Below, piece after piece: positions 34,107 to 42,888 of a stretch of DNA of 64,000 nt. Source of the DNA: Herbidospora daliensis (lineage in GTDB: Bacteria; Actinomycetota; Actinomycetes; Streptosporangiales; Streptosporangiaceae); assembly GCF_001570585.1 (NCBI RefSeq), contig NZ_BBXF01000014.1, positions 1 to 64,000 on the forward strand, written 5' to 3'. The notes under the pieces were generated by a model, which did no database searches, was not told the DNA's origin, and saw only the letters and a program-made list of their open reading frames with translations. A program made the position numbers and the translations under genes. How positions within the stretch are numbered: the stretch's first letter is position 1; each line of letters starts with the position of its first letter.

Positions 34107-35968
34107 AGAAGGCCTGGATCACGTTCTTCGTGCTGCTCCTGCTGGGCGCGGGCACCTGGGCGTACCTCTCGTACGCCGACCAGCCGGAGCCGACGCCCGC
34201 GGTCGACGACGTGACCGCCGCCGACGCCAAGCAGCAGTCGAACCTGGTCGACCAGGAGGACCTGCGGATCATGCAGACGCGGGCGACGCTGATGTCGGCG
34301 ATCGCCCGCGGCGGCCCCAACGCGCAGCGGGCCCGGCAGCCGCACATCTCCAGCTCGGCCAACGGCCAGACGCTGGTGCTGCCCTCGCGCCGCGAGCCCT
34401 ACCGGGTCGCCGACCTGGAGAAGCTGGGCGGGGAGTACTTCCAGAAGCAGAACGACGGGTCGTACATCCTCGGCATCAACCTGTTCGTCGGCCCCAACGC
34501 CAAGCTGGTGCTGCAGAACGCGACCGGCCCGCTGGTGATCCGGATGCGCAGCGAGCCGGGCTCGTTCGCCACGATCGTCGGCTTCGGCGCGAGCATCCGC
34601 ATCAACGGCTCGCCGCAGAACCCGGTGCGCCTCACCAGCTGGGACCCGAACATCAACACGGCCGACAGCCGGGTCAACGACGGCCGGGCCTACCTGCGGG
34701 TGATCGGCGGCGAGCTGCGCATGAGCCACGCGCAGGTCGAGTACCTCGGGTTCTGGAGCGGCTCGACCGGCGGCCTGGCGCTGACCGGCAGCGACCGCAC
34801 CACCCTCGACGCCAACCTCACCACGCCCGCGCCGCTCACCGACGAGAAGGTGCTGCTCCCGGGCGGCGCCCTGGTGCCGCGCATGGGCGAGGACGACCAG
34901 GTGGTCATCCACGACGGCAAGGGCCTGAAGAAGGTGGCGTACAAGCTGCCGGAGGCCAACCTCGTCACCGGGGAGATCACCGAGACCTCGATCAAGGGCA
35001 ACGCCTACGGCATCTTCATCACGGCCTCCAACCAGACCCGGATGGCCAACGTGACGGTGGCCGACAGCCTGGTCGACGGGGTGCTGCTGCACCGGTTCGC
35101 CCGCAACGCCACCATCGAGAACACGACGGTGACCGGCTCGCGCGGCGACGGGTTCGTGCTCTCGCGCGGCACCCAGAACGTGACGATCACCGGTTCCGGC
35201 GCGGTCGCCAACGGCGGCAACGGCTTCACCCTCAGCGGCCTGCCGCTGGCCCGGGGCCCGTCGGCGTCGGGCGAGTCGCTGCAGAGCTTCGGCGGCAGCT
35301 CGGTGACCAGCTCGTGGTCGAAGGAGAACAAGCGCTACGGCGTCGAGATCCAGGGCGGCGTCGACCTGGCCGTCCAGACTACCGAGGTGACCGGCGGGCA
35401 GACGGGCATCGTGGTGAACAAGGACGCGACCGGGGTCCGGGTCTCCGGCAACCGGATCAGCGGCCAGTGGAGCCAGGGCATCGCGGTGCGCGACGGCGTC
35501 ACCGGCGCCAAGATCGTCGGCAACATCGTGAACAACGTGCCGACCGCGATCTACCTGCGCAACGCCGAGGCCGAGGTGACGGGCAACACCGTCAACCAGG
35601 CGACCCTGCACGGCGTCTCGATCCTGGGAGTGGCGACCGGCACCGAGGTGGTCGGCAACACGCTGGGCGGGGCCGGGCGCAGCGCGCTCGACATCGACCG
35701 CGCGACCGGCATGGCCGCGGTGACCACCAACAACGTCGACGGCTGGCAGGACACGGCGGACTTCTGGACCACGGTCAAGCGCATCGCCAAGCCTATGAAC
35801 CTGATCTGGTTCGGCGTCATCCTGCTCATCGTGATCTCCGCCATCCGGGCGCTCGGCAACAACGGGCCCCGCGTCGGACGTCGCATCGTCGACCCGTACG
35901 AGAGGCAGGCCGTCATGGAGGAGCGTCCCGTGTGGTCGCTCACCGGGGCGTCCGCCGAAAGGACCTGA
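34103..35968 (+). CDS. Membrane-anchored right-handed parallel beta-helix protein 2
   Basis: A 621-aa paralogue of the preceding gene product. It shares the pre-helix segment (QRI/LRIMQTRATL), the block EYLGFWSGSTGGLALTG, RGPSASGESL and the C-terminal helix region RIAKPMNLIWFGVILLIVIS. The N terminus is an uncleaved-type anchor (5-22) and a second helix lies at about 564-585, so the beta-helix domain would be held outside the membrane at both ends. ATGA overlap with gene 1. It is probably an epimerase, lyase or polymer-binding scaffold acting with the synthase. Confidence 0.87.
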   Translation: MKKAWITFFVLLLLGAGTWAYLSYADQPEPTPAVDDVTAADAKQQSNLVDQEDLRIMQTRATLMSAIARGGPNAQRARQPHISSSANGQTLVLPSRREPYRVADLEKLGGEYFQKQNDGSYILGINLFVGPNAKLVLQNATGPLVIRMRSEPGSFATIVGFGASIRINGSPQNPVRLTSWDPNINTADSRVNDGRAYLRVIGGELRMSHAQVEYLGFWSGSTGGLALTGSDRTTLDANLTTPAPLTDEKVLLPGGALVPRMGEDDQVVIHDGKGLKKVAYKLPEANLVTGEITETSIKGNAYGIFITASNQTRMANVTVADSLVDGVLLHRFARNATIENTTVTGSRGDGFVLSRGTQNVTITGSGAVANGGNGFTLSGLPLARGPSASGESLQSFGGSSVTSSWSKENKRYGVEIQGGVDLAVQTTEVTGGQTGIVVNKDATGVRVSGNRISGQWSQGIAVRDGVTGAKIVGNIVNNVPTAIYLRNAEAEVTGNTVNQATLHGVSILGVATGTEVVGNTLGGAGRSALDIDRATGMAAVTTNNVDGWQDTADFWTTVKRIAKPMNLIWFGVILLIVISAIRALGNNGPRVGRRIVDPYERQAVMEERPVWSLTGASAERT

Positions 35969-35970
35969 CC

Positions 35971-37179
35971 ATGCGCATCGAGTTCGAGATCGACAAGAAG
36001 ACCATGATCGCCGCGGGGGCCGGTGCGGCCTTCACGATCCTGATCGTGGTCGTCCTGTACGGGATCTTCGGCGGCGGCGGCGGTCAGGAGCAACAACCCG
36101 GCATGGTGGTGGAGAACATCCAGCCCGACACCGGCCCCCGGCCGCTCCCGACCCTGGGGGCCGACGACGCCGGCGACGAGTTCCAGGAGGAGGAGCAGGT
36201 GCGGGAGGAGGACGAGAAGAAGGAGGACTTCGAGCCCTTCACCGCCGTCCAGCAGCCCCCGGACATCGCGATCCCCGACGGCGAGGGCAAGATCGCCTGC
36301 CCCGACCCGACCGTGACCGTGACCACCGCCGACGAGCTCACCGAGGCCCTCGCCTCGGCCACGCCGGGCACCGTGATCTTCATGGAGCCGGGCGAGTACC
36401 AGGGCCACTTCGTCGCCGCCACGAAGGGGACCAAGAACGAGCCGATCTTCGTGTGCGGCTCCCGCGACGCGATCATCGACGGCGGCGGCCTCAAGGAGGG
36501 CTACGCCTTCCACCTGAACGAGGCCGAGTACTGGCGGCTCATCGGCTTCACCGTCCGGCACGCCCAGAAGGGCGTCATGGCCGACAAGTCGAACTTCAAC
36601 GTCGTCCAGGACCTCGACGTCAACCACATCGGCGACGAGGCGATCCACTTCAGGAACTTCAGCTCCGACAACATCGCCCAGTACAACCTCATCTGGGGCA
36701 CCGGGCTCCGTAAGGACAAGTACGGCGAGGGGGTCTACTTCGGCACCGCCGAGAGCAACTGGGCCACCTTCTCCGGCGGCCAGATGGACAAGAGCGACCG
36801 CAACATCGCGCGCGGGAACGTCATCCGCGCCACCGCCGAGGCCATCGACATCAAGGAGGGCACCTCCGACGGCAAGATCATCGGCAATGTCTTCGATGGA
36901 TCGATGATCACCGGCGATGGTCACAACGACAGCTGGGTGGACGTCAAGGGGAACGGCTACCTGATCGAACGCAACACCGGACGCGGCTCCCCCGCGGACG
37001 GCTTCCAGACCCACAAGATCATCAATGGCTGGGGAACCGGGAACACCTTCCGGGCCAACGTCATCGATCTGGGCGGTTCAGGGGGCTACGGCATCAACGA
37101 CACCGCAGGCGGCAACACGATCTCCTGCGACAACGAGGTGACCGGCGGCCCGCTCACCAAGAAGAGCGAATGCTCCTGA
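35971..37179 (+). CDS. Pectate-lyase-like (NosD-type) beta-helix protein with N-terminal anchor
   Basis: A 402-aa protein: N-terminal membrane anchor (about 11-32, ending GIFGGGGG), an acidic linker (EEEQVREEDEKKEDFEPF) and a C-terminal parallel beta-helix (about 115-400) with PGEYQGHF, DAIIDGGG, YWRLIGFTVRHAQKG, and repeat turns such as NIARGNVIRATAEAIDIKEG. The layout resembles polysaccharide lyase or sulfatase-like pectate lyase superfamily proteins. The ATG at 35971 has AAAGGA 7 nt upstream. It stands between the paired beta-helix genes and ugd. The sequence differs from those two genes, which suggests a different enzymatic role, such as trimming the polymer. Confidence 0.85.
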   Translation: MRIEFEIDKKTMIAAGAGAAFTILIVVVLYGIFGGGGGQEQQPGMVVENIQPDTGPRPLPTLGADDAGDEFQEEEQVREEDEKKEDFEPFTAVQQPPDIAIPDGEGKIACPDPTVTVTTADELTEALASATPGTVIFMEPGEYQGHFVAATKGTKNEPIFVCGSRDAIIDGGGLKEGYAFHLNEAEYWRLIGFTVRHAQKGVMADKSNFNVVQDLDVNHIGDEAIHFRNFSSDNIAQYNLIWGTGLRKDKYGEGVYFGTAESNWATFSGGQMDKSDRNIARGNVIRATAEAIDIKEGTSDGKIIGNVFDGSMITGDGHNDSWVDVKGNGYLIERNTGRGSPADGFQTHKIINGWGTGNTFRANVIDLGGSGGYGINDTAGGNTISCDNEVTGGPLTKKSECS

Positions 37180-37200
37180 GTTTCTGCGAGAGAACTGACA

Positions 37201-38532
37201 ATGACTGACACCGCACTCCCCCGGATCACCGTCATCGGGACCGGGTATCTCGGAGCCACTCACGCGATCTGCATGGCCTCCCTCGGCTATGAGGTGGTCG
37301 GACTCGACACCGACCCCCGCAAGATCGAGCGGCTGCAATCCGGCGAGGTGCCGTTCTTCGAGCCAGGTCTGCCCGAACTCCTCGACAAGACGATGGCGAC
37401 CGGCCGGCTCCGGTTCACCACCTCGGTCGAGGAGGCCGCCGCCCACGGCGACGTGCACTTCATCTGTGTGGGCACCCCGCAGAAACCCGGCCAGGACGCC
37501 GCCGACCTCACCTACGTCGACGCCTCCGTGACCGCTCTGGCCCCCCTGCTGGACCGCAAGGTCCTGGTGGTCGGCAAGTCGACCGTCCCCGTCGGCACCG
37601 CCGCCCGCCTGACCGACCTGATCAAGGAGCTGGCCCCGGCCGGCGACGAGATCGAGCTCGCCTGGAACCCCGAGTTCCTGCGTGAGGGCTTCGCCGTCGA
37701 GGACACCCTGCGTCCCGACCGGCTGGTCTTCGGCGTGGCCTCCGACTGGGCCCGCGAGCAGCTCGAGGCGGCGTTCCGGCCGATCATCGAGAACGAGACC
37801 CCGGTCGTGGTGACCGACCTGGCCACCGCGGAGCTCGTGAAGGTGGCCGCGAACTCGTTCCTGGCCACGAAGATCTCCTACATCAACGCGATGGCGGAGA
37901 TCTGCGAGGCCACCGGGGCCGACGTCCGGCACCTGGCCAAGGCGCTGGCCTTCGACGACCGCATCGGCGGCCGGTTCCTCCAGCCCGGCCTCGGCTTCGG
38001 CGGCGGCTGCCTGCCCAAGGACATCCGCGCCTTCGCCTCCCGGGCCGAGGAGATCGGCGTCGGCCAGGCCGTGTCGTTCCTGCGCGAGGTGGACGCGATC
38101 AACCGCCGCCGCCGCTCGCGCACGATCGACCTGGTCCGCGAGATGGTCGGCGGGCAGCTCAACGGCAAGAAGGTGGCCTGCCTCGGCGCGGCCTTCAAGC
38201 CGAACTCCGACGACATCCGCGACGCCCCCGCGCTCGACGTGGCCCGCACCATGCACGGCCTGGGCGCCAACGTCCGCGTCTACGACCCGGCCGCCCTCGA
38301 CAACGCCCGCCGCGCCTACCCCGAGCTGCGCTACGGCACCAGCGCCATGGACGTGGCCGCCGACGCCGACGTCGTGGTGCTGCTGACCGAGTGGACCGAG
38401 TTCCGCGAGATCGAGCCGTCGGCCCTGGCCTCCGTGGTCAGGCACCGCCGCATCGTCGACGGCCGCCACGCCCTGAACGCCGAGTTCTGGCGTGCGGAGG
38501 GCTGGGAGTACCGGGCGCTCGGCATGCCGTAA
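37201..38532 (+). CDS. ugd: UDP-glucose 6-dehydrogenase
   Basis: Oxidises UDP-glucose to UDP-glucuronate with NAD+. The 443-aa enzyme has the N-terminal dinucleotide motif GTGYLGATHA at 13-22, KSTVPVGT, the WNPEFLREG segment, the catalytic Cys in GFGGGCLPKD (about 260-269) and a C-terminal UDP-binding domain (GAAFKPNSDDIRDAP). It follows the third beta-helix gene by 21 nt and ends the operon, since a strong terminator follows. It provides the uronic-acid precursor for the GT2 synthase. Confidence 0.94.
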   Translation: MTDTALPRITVIGTGYLGATHAICMASLGYEVVGLDTDPRKIERLQSGEVPFFEPGLPELLDKTMATGRLRFTTSVEEAAAHGDVHFICVGTPQKPGQDAADLTYVDASVTALAPLLDRKVLVVGKSTVPVGTAARLTDLIKELAPAGDEIELAWNPEFLREGFAVEDTLRPDRLVFGVASDWAREQLEAAFRPIIENETPVVVTDLATAELVKVAANSFLATKISYINAMAEICEATGADVRHLAKALAFDDRIGGRFLQPGLGFGGGCLPKDIRAFASRAEEIGVGQAVSFLREVDAINRRRRSRTIDLVREMVGGQLNGKKVACLGAAFKPNSDDIRDAPALDVARTMHGLGANVRVYDPAALDNARRAYPELRYGTSAMDVAADADVVVLLTEWTEFREIEPSALASVVRHRRIVDGRHALNAEFWRAEGWEYRALGMP

Positions 38533-38546
38533 CCCCCCTCAACCGG

Positions 38547-38575
38547 AAGGGACGCGCGAGCTGCGCGTCCCTTTT
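38547..38575 (+). terminator. Rho-independent terminator after ugd
   Basis: An 11-bp perfect stem (AAGGGACGCGC / GCGCGTCCCTT) with a 5-nt loop followed by TT lies 14 nt past ugd. It ends the exopolysaccharide operon. Confidence 0.85.
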
Positions 38576-38601
38576 GGTGTTGTATGGGGCATTTTCGCCG
38601 T

Positions 38602-38635
38602 CCACAACTCGTTAGTTAGGTTAAGCAAGTTGTGG
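38602..38635. promoter_or_regulatory. Inverted-repeat operator candidate before MFS-marR operon
   Basis: CCACAACT (38602-38609) and AGTTGTGG (38628-38635) form a perfect inverted repeat with an 18-bp spacer, itself partly symmetrical (GTTAG..TTAAG). It lies just before the transporter ATG, a typical place for autoregulation by the MarR protein encoded two genes on. Confidence 0.65.
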
Positions 38636-38643
38636 GGGGTCTC

Positions 38644-40338
38644 ATGTCGGACCGTTATCCGTGGATCGTGCTGAGCAACACGACCCTGGGCATGCTGCTG
38701 GCCACCGTCAACTCCTCGATCGTGATCATCTCGCTGCCGGCCGTCTTCCGCGGCATCCACCTCAACCCGCTGGAACCCGGCAACGTCTCCTACCTGCTGT
38801 GGATCCTGATGGGCTACATGCTCGTCTCGGCCGTCCTGGTCGTCACGCTCGGCCGCCTGGGCGACATGTTCGGCCGGGTCCGCATGTACAACGCGGGCTT
38901 CGCCGTCTTCACCGTGGGCACGGTCGTGCTGGCCCTGGACCCCTTCCAGCAGTCGGGCGGCGCTCTCTGGCTGATCGGCTGGCGGTTGTTCCAGGGCGTC
39001 GGGGGCGCGCTGCTGATGGCCAACTCGGCGGCGATCCTGACCGACGCGTTCCCCGCCGGGCGGCGCGGCACGGCGATGGGCGTCAACCAGGTGGCCGGCA
39101 TCGCCGGGACCTTCCTGGGGCTGGTCGCGGGCGGGCTGCTCTCTCAGCTCGACTGGCGGCTGGTGTTCTGGGCCTCGGTGCCCATCGGGATCATCGGGAC
39201 GGTGTGGGCGTACCGGAGCCTGCGGGAGACGGTCACCCGGGTCGAGGGCGCGAAGATCGACTGGTGGGGCAACCTCGCCTTCGCGACCGGCCTCACGATG
39301 CTGCTGGCGGCGGTGACCTACGGCATCCAGCCCTACGGCGGCCACACGATGGGCTGGACCAACCCGCTCGTGATCGGCGGCATCACCGTGGGCGTGCTGG
39401 TCCTGGCGGCCTTCTGCGTGATCGAGACCCGGGTCGCGCAGCCGATGTTCCACCTGTCGCTGTTCCGGATCAGGGCCTTCGCGGCCGGGAACGTGGCCGG
39501 GCTGCTGGCCTCGGTCGCCCGGGGCGGCCTGCAGTTCATGCTGATCATCTGGCTCCAGGGCATCTGGTTGCCGCTGCACGGCTACCGGTTCGAGGACACC
39601 CCGCTGTGGGCCGGCGTCTACCTGCTGCCGCTGACGGCCGGCTTCCTGCTGGCGGGCCCGCTGTCGGGCCACCTCTCCGACCGGTACGGCGCCCGCGCCT
39701 TCGCCTCCGGAGGGCTCGTGCTGTCGGCGCTGGCCTTCCTCGGGCTGCTGCTGGTGCCGATCGACTTCCCCTACGGGGTGTTCGCAGCGCTGATCTTCCT
39801 GAACGGCGTCGGGTCGGGCCTGTTCACCGCGCCCAACACCACCGCGATCATGAACTCGGTCCCGGCCGGGCAGCGCGGCGTGGCCTCGGGCATGCGCGCG
39901 ACGTTCACCAACGCCGGGATGGTGTTGTCGATCGGCGTGTTCTTCTCACTGATGATCGCCGGCCTGGCCGCGACCCTGCCGCAGACCCTGACCGGCGGCC
40001 TCGCCCAGCACGGCGTGCCGCCCGCGCTCGCCGCGACGATCGGCGCGCTGCCCCCGGTCGGCACCCTCTTCGCCGCCTTCCTGGGCTACAACCCGATCGG
40101 GAACCTGCTCGGCCCGACCGGCGCGCTGAACCACCTGACCCCGGCGAACGCCGGCGCCCTGACCGGCCGCGAGTACTTCCCGAACCTGGTCTCCGGCCCC
40201 TTCCACCAGGGCCTGGTGGTGGTGTTCCTGCTGGCCATCGCGATGTCGCTGGTCGCCGCCGTCGCCTCGCTGCTCAGAGGCCGCCGGTACGTCCACGACG
40301 AACTGCCCGCCGCGGCGCTCCCGGTGAGCCGGTCATGA
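38644..40338 (+). CDS. MFS drug-efflux transporter, DHA2-like (14 helices)
   Basis: A 564-aa membrane protein of the EmrB/QacA type. It has the early motif NSSIVIISLPAV in helix 1, the loop-2 motif LGRLGDMFGRVR, WRLFQGVGGALLMANSAAI in helix 4-5 (motif C-like region), and a second-half LSDRYGAR loop, with a long ~35-residue external segment near 480-520. The ATG at 38644 has GGGGGG upstream. It is coupled by ATGA to a MarR regulator and preceded by an inverted repeat, so inducible drug export is likely. Substrate unknown. Confidence 0.93.
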   Translation: MSDRYPWIVLSNTTLGMLLATVNSSIVIISLPAVFRGIHLNPLEPGNVSYLLWILMGYMLVSAVLVVTLGRLGDMFGRVRMYNAGFAVFTVGTVVLALDPFQQSGGALWLIGWRLFQGVGGALLMANSAAILTDAFPAGRRGTAMGVNQVAGIAGTFLGLVAGGLLSQLDWRLVFWASVPIGIIGTVWAYRSLRETVTRVEGAKIDWWGNLAFATGLTMLLAAVTYGIQPYGGHTMGWTNPLVIGGITVGVLVLAAFCVIETRVAQPMFHLSLFRIRAFAAGNVAGLLASVARGGLQFMLIIWLQGIWLPLHGYRFEDTPLWAGVYLLPLTAGFLLAGPLSGHLSDRYGARAFASGGLVLSALAFLGLLLVPIDFPYGVFAALIFLNGVGSGLFTAPNTTAIMNSVPAGQRGVASGMRATFTNAGMVLSIGVFFSLMIAGLAATLPQTLTGGLAQHGVPPALAATIGALPPVGTLFAAFLGYNPIGNLLGPTGALNHLTPANAGALTGREYFPNLVSGPFHQGLVVVFLLAIAMSLVAAVASLLRGRRYVHDELPAAALPVSRS

Positions 40339-40757
40339 GCGACGTCGACGTGCTGGCCGAACGGCTCAAGGCGGCCCTGGCCCGTCTCGGCCGGCGCAGC
40401 CGCAGGCAGACGCGTGGCGACCTGACCGCCGGCCAGACCTCGACCCTCGCCGCCGCCGCGCAGCTCGGCCCGGTGCGCCTCGGCGACCTGGCCGCCCACG
40501 AGGGCGTCAGCGCCCCGACGCTGAGCCGGGTGGTCGCCGGGCTGGAGACCCTCGGCCTGGTCGCCCGCACCCCCGACCCGGCCGACGGCCGCGCCTCCCT
40601 GATCAGCCTCACCCCGGAGGGCGAGGCGGAGCTGGCCCGGCTGCGGGGCGAGCACATCGCCTTCTTCGTGTCCCGGATCGCAGCCCTGCCGCCTGACCAG
40701 CGGGCGGCGCTGGAGGCGGCCCTGCCGGCCATCGAGGCGCTGGCCGGCCCGTCATAG
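40335..40757 (+). CDS. MarR-family transcription regulator
   Basis: A 140-aa winged-helix protein with the MarR core (RLGDLAAHEGVSAPTLSRVVAGLETLGLVAR, here in two stretches, and DPADGRASLISLTPEGE as the wing). It starts inside the transporter stop codon (ATGA overlap). It probably represses the transporter operon through the upstream inverted repeat and is released by the transported compound. Its stop region overlaps the convergent gene by 6 bp. Confidence 0.93.
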   Translation: MSDVDVLAERLKAALARLGRRSRRQTRGDLTAGQTSTLAAAAQLGPVRLGDLAAHEGVSAPTLSRVVAGLETLGLVARTPDPADGRASLISLTPEGEAELARLRGEHIAFFVSRIAALPPDQRAALEAALPAIEALAGPS

Positions 40758-42305
40758 GCCGTCGGTGTCGAGGGCGAAGGAGCCCCGGGCCGCGCTGAGC
40801 CGCAGCCCGTCGGCCGGGAGGGTGTAGCCGCGCGTCTTCGGCATCTTCTCCGGCCACGCCTCGACGTACTCCATCGAGGGGGTGAGGGAGGCCGGGGCCG
40901 CCTTGACCAGCTCGGTGATGAGGGCCAGCTCCTCGGTGTCGCCCCAGCCCGCCGGGTCGCCGGTCAGCCCGGCGGCCGTTCTGGCGATGGCGAGCCCCGG
41001 ACCGGCCTGGCCGCCGGTGCAGACGTCGGCGGGCCGGTTGACGTGCCAGCGCAGCAGCAGCGCCACCCCGCGTTCGGAGGTGACGACGTCGCCGACGCGG
41101 TGGCCGTCCCACGGGATCGACAGGATGTCGCGCAGGCGGATGCGGCTCATCGTCCACATGCCCCGGCGGAAACCGTCGACCGTGCGGCAGGCCATCTGGA
41201 ACCGGTGGAACCAGTGCCAGCCCCGGAAGACGTCGTACTCGTCTCGGGTGGCCGGGAGCGGCTGCGGGCCTCCCTTCTCCTGGACGACCAGGGCACGGCC
41301 CACGTACTTGCGCTGGTTGGCGTTGAACTCGACCGACTCCCAGGGCACCACGTCGAGCCCGAAGCGGCCGACCGCCTCGTCGAAGGCGTCGCGGTCACGG
41401 CTCCTGAGCAGGCTCAGGTAGGGCCACAACTCGGCCTTATCGACGGCGGTCTCCGGGTTGCCGCGCAGCCCCGCCGTCCAGTGGCACAGGCCGAGCGACA
41501 GGTAGCCGTTGTCGTAGGCGTTCAGGCTGTCGAAGTAGCCGTAGCACTCCACGTCGGCGACCGCTCGCACCACCTTGAAGGTGCTCAGCTGCGGCACGGT
41601 CAGGTCGCCGATCGCGGGCGAACCGGGCAGCAGGTGCTCCGGCAGCACCTCGCCGAGCGGCTGCCAGGTGTGGATCGGCGGCACCGACCGCGCCCCGCCG
41701 CGGACCGCCGGCGTGTAGTCGCCCGCGACGTCGGGCTCCGCCGTCGTCCAGGCCCCGCTGAGGTCTATCACGTGGAAGCGCGGGGTGTTGTCGGGCACCT
41801 CGTCGGGCCGCCACACGTTGTCGGCGACCACGGTGCCGCCCGTCCTGGCCTCGACGACGACCGGGCAGCGGCGGCGGTTGTCCAGCCAGTGGCGCAGGGT
41901 GAACCGGGTCCAGGCGTTGAGCACGCCCGTGGCCCTTCCCCGGTACCGCTCGTGGACGGCGATCGGGAGCGCGGCAAGCCGGTCTGACCAGCGCGGCAGG
42001 TGGGGGAACCGCTCGACGGCCGAGGCCGGGAGGGTGGCGTACCGCTGGAACTCCTGCAGCGCCCAGCGGGTCTCGCGGGTGAACTCGCCCCCGGGCGGGG
42101 CGAGCAGGAAGCCGAGGGTGCGCAGGGCCTGGTTGAGGTCGTGGACGTGGGTCGTGCCGAGCAGGCCGGGGCGGTCCTGACCGGCATAGCGGGCGGTCGC
42201 GCCCGGGGAGGGGTCGCGGTCGCCGTCGCGGAGATCGAGCTCGCCGAACAGACCCGAGGTGGGACGGGTCAGGACGGCGATCAGCCAGCGGAGGAAGTCG
42301 GTCAT
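40752..42305 (-). CDS. Peptidoglycan-binding-like protein, possible wall hydrolase
   Basis: A ~517-aa protein without signal peptide. Residues ~45-90 (HDLNQALRTLGFLL..RETRWALQEFQRYA) fit a peptidoglycan-binding domain 1-like helical repeat. The middle (about 250-340; VADVECYGYFDSLNAYDNGYLSLGLCHWT, quoted in part: SLNAYDNGYLSLGLCHW) resembles lysozyme/chitosanase-fold enzymes with an upstream Glu. Lacking a secretion signal, it may be delivered by a contractile or phage-like particle, or act in lysis. The ATG at 42305 is used because the product then starts MTDFLRWLIAVL; upstream frame is non-homologous-looking. It is divergent from the 144-aa gene. Confidence 0.6.
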   Translation of the reverse strand: MTDFLRWLIAVLTRPTSGLFGELDLRDGDRDPSPGATARYAGQDRPGLLGTTHVHDLNQALRTLGFLLAPPGGEFTRETRWALQEFQRYATLPASAVERFPHLPRWSDRLAALPIAVHERYRGRATGVLNAWTRFTLRHWLDNRRRCPVVVEARTGGTVVADNVWRPDEVPDNTPRFHVIDLSGAWTTAEPDVAGDYTPAVRGGARSVPPIHTWQPLGEVLPEHLLPGSPAIGDLTVPQLSTFKVVRAVADVECYGYFDSLNAYDNGYLSLGLCHWTAGLRGNPETAVDKAELWPYLSLLRSRDRDAFDEAVGRFGLDVVPWESVEFNANQRKYVGRALVVQEKGGPQPLPATRDEYDVFRGWHWFHRFQMACRTVDGFRRGMWTMSRIRLRDILSIPWDGHRVGDVVTSERGVALLLRWHVNRPADVCTGGQAGPGLAIARTAAGLTGDPAGWGDTEELALITELVKAAPASLTPSMEYVEAWPEKMPKTRGYTLPADGLRLSAARGSFALDTDGL

Positions 42306-42445
42306 GAGGGCGACGGTAGGCGGGCCCGGGGTCGGCGCACCCAGGGACAGACCAGGGGAAATGCCCGGTTGCTCGCCTGACGCGGGCCCGGTGACCCGCT
42401 CCGTAGCGTGCTGAGCAATCGATCCAGACGAAAACGGAGAAACCA

Positions 42446-42880
42446 ATGGCAGTGAAAACGGGGAACATCAGCGTCCCGGCGGGCCTGACGGCGGCACTCC
42501 TCGCCGCCACCATCGAGGCCGAGGTCCTGGACAACGACGGCAACGCCCCAGAAGTGATCATCAAGGCGGGGACCGACCTGCGCGTGCGGGTGCGGTGGAC
42601 ACTCAGCGGGCTGCTGGCCGGCATGATCGGTGGATCCTTCCGCGCGGAGGCGCGGTTCGACGGAGCCGGCGCGATCCCCGACTTCTCGACGACCGCCCCG
42701 GACCAGCCCGCCCAGCCGCTCCCCGCCGGTGGCTACAGCGTCGACGTGCTGGTCCCCGCCGCCGCCTTCACCGGAGACGCCTACAACGTCACCGCGGTGC
42801 TGACCTACATCGACGGCCTCGGGGTCGCCGGGCCCATCAAGGGCTTCGTGACCCTCGACCAGATCGCGCTGGCCCCCTGA
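42446..42880 (+). CDS. Unknown beta-sandwich-like protein
   Basis: A 144-aa protein I do not recognise. It lacks a signal peptide and membrane segments and is rich in Ala, Gly and Val with regular strand-length segments (DLRVRVRWTLSG, GYSVDVLVPAAAF, AYNVTAVLTYIDG), like an Ig- or carbohydrate-binding-type sandwich. The ATG has GGAG 8 nt upstream. It is divergent from the peptidoglycan-binding-like gene and may share a 140-bp promoter region with it, which suggests a common role. Confidence 0.65.
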   Translation: MAVKTGNISVPAGLTAALLAATIEAEVLDNDGNAPEVIIKAGTDLRVRVRWTLSGLLAGMIGGSFRAEARFDGAGAIPDFSTTAPDQPAQPLPAGGYSVDVLVPAAAFTGDAYNVTAVLTYIDGLGVAGPIKGFVTLDQIALAP

Positions 42881-42888
42881 CCCGCGCA

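Noticed and set aside
40752-42880. Prophage remnant
   Set aside because: No integrase, terminase, capsid or tail genes are adjacent, and the flanking genes are normal chromosomal ones; the wall-hydrolase-like gene alone is not enough.
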